Assembly (NCBI GenBank): GCA_030248215.1
Contig: JASANG010000265.1
Coordinates: 16,901-80,900, forward strand
Reading direction: 5' to 3'
From: Enoplolaimus lenunculus
Lineage: Eukaryota > Nematoda > Enoplea > Enoplida > Thoracostomopsidae
Length of the DNA: 64,000 bases
Part shown: positions 40,501-51,000 of the stretch, in pieces
How the letters are laid out: each line of letters begins with the position of its first letter
Numbering within the stretch: the stretch's first letter is position 1
The notes under the pieces: generated by a model
What the model was told of the DNA's origin: nothing
The model's input: only the letters and a program-made list of their open reading frames with translations
The model's database searches: none
Program-made: the position numbers and the translations under genes

Positions 40501-43500
40501 CTCTCATGTTATTTCGTTCAACAGTGAATCGGAAATGCTCGCGGTAATTGTGTAATTCTACATGCTACGCTTGATTCTTATTTAGTGTGTGTAGGTTACT
40601 TAGGTTGGATACTGGAGGCCACTTCATTTTAATCTGCAAAAAATATGTCAGACACCTGAAAAAAGTGTTCGGGGAAACAACTGTTCAACAAGATAGGGCT
40701 TCAGGCTTCGCAGTTAAATTTTCGAAAAATTACGTGTAATTGTACCCTGTCCACTTTTGTATTGGTCATCTTCCTCTCAGTATTATTCTCGTAATCTGCC
40801 CCGTTAAACACTGATACAGCACATGCTGTGCAATAAAAATATGCACGTTTTGAGTTTTGTTGCGCCAAACGTTGAACACAACGGTGATCTCCTTCTAAGA
40901 AAATACTTCAAAATTTGATAGTTTGATTACAAACTTATGATGATGAAACCAAAATTCTTTGTTTAAGGCATGGTCGGACTTCATTCGAGCTGTTGATCCA
41001 GACATAATGACGGGATATAATATTCAAAATTTTGATATGCCGTATTTACTAAATCGCGCAAAAGCACTCCAGGTACAATAATTACAAGTGGGCTTTTGCA
41101 CAGGCCTAGGTTTCTGATATTAGGAAACCGTGCGGGTCGAACTTAGTTCAGTGATTTTACACAGGATGCATGACTTGAGACTAGTACAGTTAAACATAGT
41201 ACTGAACAAAAGTTATTTTTTGCGCAAACAGTAGTTTTTATAAAGTGCACGTAGATCTAGAATTGTTTTGTGTAGCATGTTTATGCTGATCTTTTTCAGG
41301 AATACATTTATTTTTGGATTGTATTCATAGCCACTTAGTCTACTTACGTTTTTGAAATTTTACGCGAATGTATTTTTCAGATACGCGCGTTTCCGTTTCT
41401 GGGCCGCATCCGAAATTCTCAAACGGTCATACGGGAATCTAATATACAGTCAAAGCAAATGGGACGTCGAGAAAATAAAGTGTGTACAACCGAAGGACGG
41501 GTGCAGTTTGATCTTTTGCAGGTAAGTTGTGGAATTTTACTAAGGTTTTCTGAGAAAATAGTTTTTACGCTGTGTGAACATAATTTTTAATGATGCTGCC
41601 CGATGTATACCTCCCGTACGGGAGACAGGCGGTGACACGACGCCGTGCTGGTGACAAGCGGTGCCGGACATCATTAAAACTATAGCGCCCGAAGTTTTTC
41701 GTTCTCTGGCGTGTAGTTATAAGCAAAAACGTTTGTTTCCAATTTAAACACTTTGAAAGACACTGTTCGGTTTATTTCAGGTTCTACTTCGTGACTACAA
41801 ACTTCGATCCTATACGCTAAATGCAGTCAGTTTTCATTTTCTACAGGAACAAAAGGAAGACGTGCACTACTCCATCATTACAGAGTTGCAGGTTTATTAT
41901 TTAAATGTTTTAGCAATTGAAAGCTTAGCGCAGACTTAGTTTTATTTTCAAATTACTTGCTTCTAGTTTTGGTGTTGGTTAAATCAAAGGGTCGCATCAA
42001 TTATAACACCAAACGACACTCACTAGAAATTTTATGCTGTTTTGAACCCACCCTATTGAATTTGATGTTCCTTTTGCACCAAAAATTGAGACAACTTTTA
42101 GAACGGCAACGCTCAAACGCGACGTCGGTTAGCAGTATACTGTTTGAAAGATGCGTTGCTTCCTATACGTTTACTGGATAAACTGATGTGCATCATTAAT
42201 TACATTGAAATGGCTCGTGTTACTGGAGTTCCGTTGTCGTATTTGCTTACTCGCGGGCAACAAATCAAAATTATTTCACAGCTCATGCGAGTGGTGAGTG
42301 AGAAAGTTTTGAAGCTTGATTGACGTGTTTAGTTGTTCATGGCGCCAAATTTTTTAATATTGTAGTTTGTGTATTAGTACTAGCTCATATAGATGATTCA
42401 AGAGATGGGATTCTTAGGTGTATAGCTTAATCTGCGTTGATGACATGCAAATGAAACTTTTAGCTAATGAGGTAACCATAAACTGTCCTATCAGAGTTTA
42501 GTATTGGCATTAGTATAAGTGAGTTTGAAACGTGAACTGTAAGTTTTGTTAACTTATTAATTGTTTTTAGACGAAAGAAAAAGACTTTGTGATTCCGAAT
42601 GTTCGGCTGGAACAAGGCGATGATTACACTGGAGCCACTGTACTTGACGCTGTTAGAGGGTAACCAAGATTGATTTTTTGTTTGTCATTGTTGTGGAATA
42701 CTGGTGGTACCTGTACCTGCAAAATTGTAGCTATTAATAATATGCATCATATTGGAGTGTTTTCACACTCGTAAAAATTTTATTTTGTTTTAAGGTACTA
42801 CAGTACTCCGATTTCAACTCTTGATTTCGCGTCGCTGTACCCGTCCATTATGATGGCACATAATTTGTGCTATACAACGCTTGTTCAAGGATCTGTGGAA
42901 AGTTTAGGGTATGCGTTATGTTTTGCGTTTTTCGAAGTTCGTGATCTGTGCAGTGTATGTCGTTTGTAGGAGATGATTTTAACGTAGTATTCCGACTTGA
43001 TGCCAAAAAAGTTTCAGTGTCTAGCACCCCATGTTATTGCAAAAGGTGCGTAAGTTGGTTTTAATGTGTGTGAAGAAAGGTGGAAGACAGGGTTTCACTA
43101 GGCTGCGAGCGATAGTGGGTGCAAACCTCCTTACTGCTGTCAGGTGGAGCTGGGGAGTGGAAATTTGGGGGAGATAACTGAAGTTTTATACCTTAGAACT
43201 TCTGTTTTTACGCTCTGCGCCCTTTCTAGGTATTATACGTATCTATCACGTATAGGCCCTAAAAACTTGCTGTTGGGCACCACAGATACATATAGCGCTT
43301 AAAATTTATGACGCTAACGGAGAATTATTACAAAAACAAAAAAAAACAATTCACACAAGTTGTTAGACTGGTGTCAGTTAACGTTAAAAATTTGGTTATT
43401 ATTGTATGTATGTATGTAGGTAATTTTTGCGTTAGCGAGGGAGCGCTGGAAAAAGTGTGGGAGGGAAACGGAGTGAGAGGAGCTCGAATGCGGGCGCTAC

Positions 43501-45015
43501 CTTCCTCCAGGATAGATTTGGGATGGTATGTAACGATTCCTATCATTGTCAGCTAATAATGTTTTCGTGCATTATAACAGCTTCGCATGTATTTATTTGT
43601 AGCCTGAGTCCGGATCAGTATATTCGTACACCGGCTGGTAACATCTTCGTTAAAGCAGGTCTTCGTAAAGGTCTGTTGCCAGTAATTCTTGAAGACTTAC
43701 TCTCAGCGCGAAAGAAAGCAAAACTTGACCTGAAAAACGAAACTGATCCTTTCAAAAAGAAAGTGCTAGACGGTAGACAACTTGCGCTCAAGATATCTGC
43801 AAATTCAGTTTATGGATTTACAGGTGCTCAAGTTGGCAAGCTGCCATGTCTTGAAATATCACAGGTTTGTTGTTGTTGATGTGTGTCTGGTGTTGTACAC
43901 AGAAATATTGGTACATGAGCTAGTGTTTAATAGTTCGTATTGCTGATGATATCGTTTAATAGTTCGTATTGGAGATGATATTCACGGTGTGCCACTATAT
44001 GGAATGCTTGTGTTGGCAGCAAACGGTCGACACAATATAGTCGACGAACAAAGGAGTTGGAGAGACGGGCTACGTGGCGCCGTGGTAGAACGTTGGCTTA
44101 AGAATCCGCAGGCTTGAAGTTCCCCCGCTTTGTAGGCCCGCTTTTCCAGCTGCTTAGTTAAAAGGTCTGAAGTCCCGGGTCCTACCTAGACTGACATGGG
44201 GCCGGGGCCGCGCCGTGAGCGCAATCGTAAACTGCCGCGCTTTGAACGCGATATGCAGTTGAAAATAGGATGGACGGTCAAGGCACTACCTTGCTGAAAA
44301 TTTGGGCATGAAGCATGTGTGACATGCTTGTTTTGGTGCACATGCAATTTATGCAATGCACATCGTGTAATATGCTTGGCGGCAGCATACGGTCGACATA
44401 TAGTCGACGATAAAAGTAGATAGAGTGCTTGCCTCTGAATCCGTAGGTCGCCAATTGGCAACCATACGAGTGGAAAGCTGAATTTCGACCGATTTCATGC
44501 TGGATTTCTTATCTTGTATTTGTCCGACGCTCATTGTGTTCACCCGCTTATTATGTACGAATATGTTGCAGAGTGTTACTGCGTTTGGAAGATTAATGAT
44601 CGAACAAACAAAGAATGCAGTTGAAAGTCATTACACCACGGATAACGGATATGCTAAGACTGCGAAGGCGAGTCTTAAACAATATGCGTTATTTGTTTGT
44701 ATTGCATGCGAATCATGTTTGATTGTTTGTTTGTTTGTTTGTTTGTTTGTTTGTTTGTTTGTTTGTTTGTTTGTTTGTTTGTTTATTACTTTGCTCGATT
44801 GTATGCTGTCAATTTTACTTTTACAACAGATGGCAGATGGATTTGGCTTCAGAAACGCAAAGGTAAGTTTGTGGTTCTGCGACTGTGGCGAGTATATACT
44901 CCGACTCATCATCTCAATTGATTTGCCCATTACTTTTCAATCCCTCTGCAAACATAAAAATAATAACAATTTGCAGGTTAGTAAGATAGAATTTGCGCTA
45001 CGTTGAACGTCGAAC

Positions 45016-45047
<32 letters not shown>

Positions 45048-48000
45048 AGCTCTCGACGAAGGATCACGCTAGTGTCGTAAGTACCCGAGATGCATGGCAA
45101 CTGCAACCGGGTTTGTCCATAGCTCTTCCATCATGAGGTTGGTAGGTGTTGCCCTGCATTTGAACACATGCCGTGTGTTGTGCGGTCCTTCACCGCAGTC
45201 AGGGCAGCGGTCTTCTTGATTGGGGTCGATTCGCGCCATATATAACATGAGATGTCGGCTGTATCCACTCCTGAGTTGTGCCAAGTGCGTCCTTGCAGAT
45301 CTTGGTAGAGATTCCTCATCCGAATTGATGGGTGGGGGATATCCTCTCTGCACGATGTTCTGTTTGTACCCGTTTTTCGCTTTACTAACTACGTCGGTAT
45401 GCAGTCTCTTGAGCCCAATTTTTAGATCACAGTCGGTTAGGACACTGCCCTTAGGTAGCAGATAATGGTATTCCATGGAATGCTTGATGCAGATAGTTGG
45501 TTTCATTCTCGGTCATGCAGGAGTCTTTTGGAGGCAGAAGGTGTGCATGCCTGCTGTGGATGATGGCAGGAGAATGCGAATTGCGTGATAGGTGCTGGTT
45601 GTGGGATTTCACCGGCAATTCCATGGATTCACGATGCAGGTCATCAATGCTCGTCACCTCAAACAGCCGGTTGGTATGCGGAAGGCCATGTTCTGCGTAT
45701 ACTGGAGTCGGTTCCGGTGGGCTTCCACAATGATGGGGACCATACTGGGCCACAGTAGCTAATGAGCTAGCGACGTATTGCTTGGTACGTGAGCAGCAGC
45801 ATTTCCTTGCCGTTTCCCGGTGTAGAGCCGGCTAGGGCTTTCAGAATCGAGTTTCGCTTTTAGACTCGGGCTGTCACTATTCTGCAGTGAGCGCCAAAGT
45901 AGAGCATTGTGTCAAGGGTTAGACCGAGTGTTTTTGGAGTTTTGGGCAGCGGCAGCAGCTGGTTATCGTAGAACACCTGAGGATGGATTTTTGCTCGTGC
46001 TGTTTGAAGCTTGAATAGCGTTACTGAAGACTTACTGGTTGAGGCAGTTAAGTTGCGCGACTTCATGAACCTTTCGATGTGAGGAAGGTAGTCGTTTAAT
46101 CTGTTTTCTAAGGCTGCTGATGTTAGGTCCTGTTGCGTATGTTGAGACATCATCAGCGTAGCTGATCACTTTGATGCTGTCCGGAGGTGCTGGTTGGTGT
46201 GACATGTACAGGTTGATCAAACTGGGTGATAGAACACTTCCTTGTACCACACCGTACTCGATTGAGCGAGCTGCTGAGGTTTGGTTGCAAAACAGCACTT
46301 TAGCATGCCGGCCGTGGATGTAGTTTAGTACCCAGCGCCTGATACTTGCTTTGCATGGTAGTTGCAGGATCAGCTCCGAGAGGCAGTCATGGTTGACAGT
46401 GTCGAATGCTTCCGTTATGTCTACAGCGACCCGTGCAGCCCTGTGGGGTAGGCGATGTTGGTTGAAGCCGTTTGCTGTGTCGGAGACGATTTTGACCAGT
46501 GCGGTTGCTGTTGAATGGTTTTTACGAAAGCTATGTTGGGACTGCTGTAACTGTATGATGTTGGTGAATTCCTAAAGTATTAGCTTTTCTATGACTTTGG
46601 CAGCTTTGCAAAGCAGACTAATGGGGCGCAAGCTTTTGCCTTCTTTTGCGTCCTTCCTTGTTTTGGCAGCGGTATGACTGTAGACTTTATCCAGATACTG
46701 GGTATTATTGATGTGCGCCCTGACTGGTTGAATATTGCTGTAAAGGAAAGCAATGCTAGCTTGGCCGATATGTTTGAGATGTGAACTTGGTCTGCAGTGG
46801 ATTGAGGTGTGTCACTTAACCGCAGTTTTTGCATGGCCCTGGTGTTGATGCGATTTACCCGCTTCTCTTTGACAGATACAACTGGTTTGCTATGGTTATG
46901 TAGGTGCAATGCATCGTGCCATTGAAGCGGATCCCCAGGTTTTTGGTTGTTGTTTTTCAATCGTATCTGAGCAGCGTAACTGCACCGCAAATTTTTTTCG
47001 TCTATGCATACTACTATTGTGTCTCGTAAAATATGTTTGATAAAACAGCTAATCGGTGTTCATTATGAACACTCGTTTTCAGGTAATCTACGGGGATACG
47101 GATTCTGTCATGGTTGATTTTGGCGTAGAAACGGTTACCGAAGCCATGGAACTTGGAAGAGATGCGGCGACGCGAGTTACATCACAATTTGTTAGTCCAA
47201 TCAAGTTGGAGTTCGAAAAGGTGAGTTTTTTGTTTTTTCTAACTTTAACGTTAGATTGGTTTGTTTTCTGTAACAATGTTGTTCAAATTCACTGGTGTAG
47301 GTTTTCATATGGGTATGTTTACTAGGGCTCTAATAATGGTTCTTTTGTGTTTTAATAATGGATGTTTTTGCTTGAAGAAATGGTTACAGTAATCTTAGGT
47401 GGCCTTTTCCTTGTCGAGGTTGGACTGGGAGCCACATCTTAGCTGCTCAATACCATTCCGAACCATGAGCCGTTGACCCCCTAATTTTTTCGCCCATCTC
47501 CTGCAAACGCATTAATTATTTACAATTCCAGAATTTTGTAGTTTACTCGTCAGCGGCCTAGGAAAAGCACAGCTGAAGATTTATTAAGGTTGGATTGTAT
47601 CCTTGAATTAGAGATGCTCCAAGATTTGGTCCATGGGGGATGGTTCCAACGCTTGATTTGTCGGGACCAACGTGGGCAAAATATTTAATGCAATTTTTAC
47701 TCGACTTCATCCGTGTTGAACGGCAAAGAAAGAGTCTAACATTTCGGTCATGCAAAAACGTGATAAAAAATTTACTTGTTGTCATTTATACGTCACGGTA
47801 TATCATATGACAAACTTTGATTCACTCAGCGTTTTAAGTTTCAACAAAACCATGTTTGTCAAGCAATAAACGGATATTTTGACAAAACAAATTACGTTCT
47901 TATTTATATTCATTGGCCCCTGTTGGTACCGGCCACGGTTTTGGGCCAAGATCGTGGAAATTCCGGCCCCGGGACAATAATTCTACCTTGAATAATAACA

Positions 48001-51000
48001 TGATTGTGATTCACTAAGGTATAGTGTGAAATTGGATGGTTTTATTTTCTAGGTTTACTATCCATATTTGCTCATCAGCAAAAAGCGATACGCCGGCCTC
48101 TACTTCACCAAACCAGAAAAACATGACAAAATGGATTGTAAAGGCATCGAAACCGTGCGGCGTGATAATGCCCCGTTGGTAGCTCAAGTGCTGAATATGT
48201 GTTTGCAAAAAATGTTGATAGAAAAGTATGTCTGAACACGAAGTGAAGCAAAAATAAATGCTTAATATTTGATGTACTATTCGGTTTTTGGATAAGGTAT
48301 TTCCACATCTAGTCGCATTGTACACGAGTGTAGTAAAAAGACGAAATTAACGATTAGCCATTGCAATTCTTCTGGTACCGAATTCATGGTTGCAATCCGA
48401 AACCGGAACTTTTTGCCGCTTTTTGCAACGACGTACTGTAAAATGCCTTCTTTTACCTAGCATTTTTGTTATTACGGAGTGTAGGATGTGTTGCCTCGAT
48501 CCCCGCATGTCCCATGATTTGGCTGGTTTCCGTTTTCTAAGTCTTGGTAGGTTTCAAACTGAGACTAGAACTCCAAAACTTAGTTTTTACTTTTTTATGC
48601 TCAACGTTTGAGTTTTAAGTCAAAATGTGCAGTTTTAGTCTAATTTAATTAGTTAACCAGCAACGTATGCAACGAGATTTTACGCTAAAACAACAAACAC
48701 CTTCGAAGAACGCACTCTTTTGATCTCCGTGGGCTGGGTCCGGTTTTTACGAGACTGCAGATTTTTGTTGGAGTGCGACTGTATTATGGTTTGTCAGTTT
48801 TTATTTGAATTTAATGTTAATGAGATTCAATTGAGAGCAGGGTGCAACCGGAATTCCGGTTCCGGCATTTTTTCACCTTCCGGTTCCTGTTTCTGTAAAT
48901 TTTTACTGGAATTAAAAATTCCCGTATTAAAATTTGGTCGGTTTTAATTAAGATATTTTGCTGCAAAATGACGATAAAAATTAGTTAGATTTCATTAGTA
49001 CAGTATGCAAATCTTGACAATCGCCAAAAATAACCCATCGAAGGTAGATTGCGCTTTCGTGGATTATGAAAATCTAAAATACAGCAGATAAAGTGAATAC
49101 CTATCTCCAACTAAGGTTATTTCAACAATAATATTGTGAAAATGAAAATTAAAATGAATTGTGCGGTGGCATGTACTTTTCATTTTCCGGTTCTGGTTCG
49201 GTGTCCGGTGAATTTTTCAAATTACGGTTCCGGCAAATTGTATACCGGTTGCACCCTGGATGTGAGCCTTTTATGTTGGATAAAAGTGGTTTCGCCCGAC
49301 AGTGAAAAAAGCGTTAAGAGAATTTTTGTAAAAGTTCCGGTTCCAGTTTAGCAAGTTATGGTTCTGGCTTGAAGGTAGGTTGCGGTTGAACCCTGGTTGC
49401 CATCCCTACTGTTAATCTTGCCAAATGCAACTCAAAGATCGACCCAATATTAATTTAACCGGATAATGGAACTTGGAAGGCAATTATTTACGCTTTTTGG
49501 CAGATATTAAACCAGAGCCGGATACCCGGTCGATCCCTGGTGCAGCTAATAGTTAGTGGAAACCTCGTTAATTTAAAGCAGTTTATTTTGGATTGCCTAA
49601 AAGTTAAGCATATTTCTTTCTATGTTCGTATAAATAAGTGATGCAAATTTTTTTGGTGAAATTAACTAGTGTAAAACAATAATTGATGCGTTTTAGCTAC
49701 AAAAATATTGTATAGGAAGTGATTTTTAATTTTGTAGAGATCCAGATGGCGCTGTCCAGTATGCGAAGTCTATGATATCCGATTTGTTGTGTAATCGAAT
49801 TGATATTAGTCAGCTTATAATATCAAAAGAATTAACCAAAACTGACAAGGTACAGTATTGATGATAGTTGCTTTTTGTACGTGTTATCTGTGTTGTATAG
49901 TTTTTATGAATGTAGCACTATTTTAACTAAAAATGACCAAAATGCCATTATGCTTTTGAAATAACGCAATTAATTTGTTGGCATTTTCTAATGGTAGTGA
50001 GTTTATGATTGAAATGTTTCAGTGTGCAAAATTTATCATCTTTGCATTTACATCTTCTTTTGAATTGTCTGTTTATTGTTGAAATGTTGCTTATTCGGTT
50101 TACAGGAATACGCTGCGAAACAAGCGCATGTTGAGCTTGCAGCCCGTATGCGGAAACGCGACCCTGGTTCCGCTCCACACTTGGGTGATCGTGTGCCTTA
50201 CGTTATTATCGCAGCATCAAAGGGCACAGCAGCGTATATGAAGGCTGAGGTAAGTTAGTTAATGCACTGCAAACTATTTTGTTTTTAATATAACAGATTA
50301 ATAAAGAATTAAGCATTGTTGGATTAAAACAAGATTTTTGTGTTCTCGGTTATTTTTATAGCCTATCGTTGACAAATAGTGCTACAAGAACGCATAGAGG
50401 CATTTGGCTGTTCTAGCTGTATTTGTATATTGATTTGGATAATATAGTGTTTATGAATAATTTATTTTCTATAACAGGATCCGATGTATGTTCTGGATAA
50501 CAATATTCCAATTGATACGAAATACTATTTGGAGAATCAGCTATCGAAACCGCTAGCACGAATATTTGAACCAATTTTGGGTGATAAGGCGGAGACACAT
50601 TTGTTGCGTAAGTTGGTTCAATCAATATACATACGTTGCGAGACACATCAGAAGAGTTTTTAACAGTTGTACAATAGTTTATTCGAAACTAGTGATTATT
50701 GACACCCTTGTCATTCGAAACTTTAATATTATAATCATCAACGTGAAGTAGACTGTTTTCTTTATATTTATTATTTGCTTTATTTGCAGAAGGTGAGCAT
50801 ACGCTTGCGAAGACCATTACCCATAGTAAAGTTGGTGGTTTGATGGCGTTTACGACGAAAAAAGAAACGTGTCTAGGTTGCAAAGCGGTGTTGCCTCACT
50901 CGGGAGCCACTTGCAAGCACTGTAATCCCAAAGCCAGCCAAATATATCAGAAAGAGGTAACTTTAACTGATTGTTATGCTCTGTTCACGATATAAAATTT

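Noticed and set aside
44631-44930. Frames with Thr-Asn-Lys-Gln or Val-Cys-Leu-Phe repeats
   Set aside because: They come from the GTTT microsatellite.
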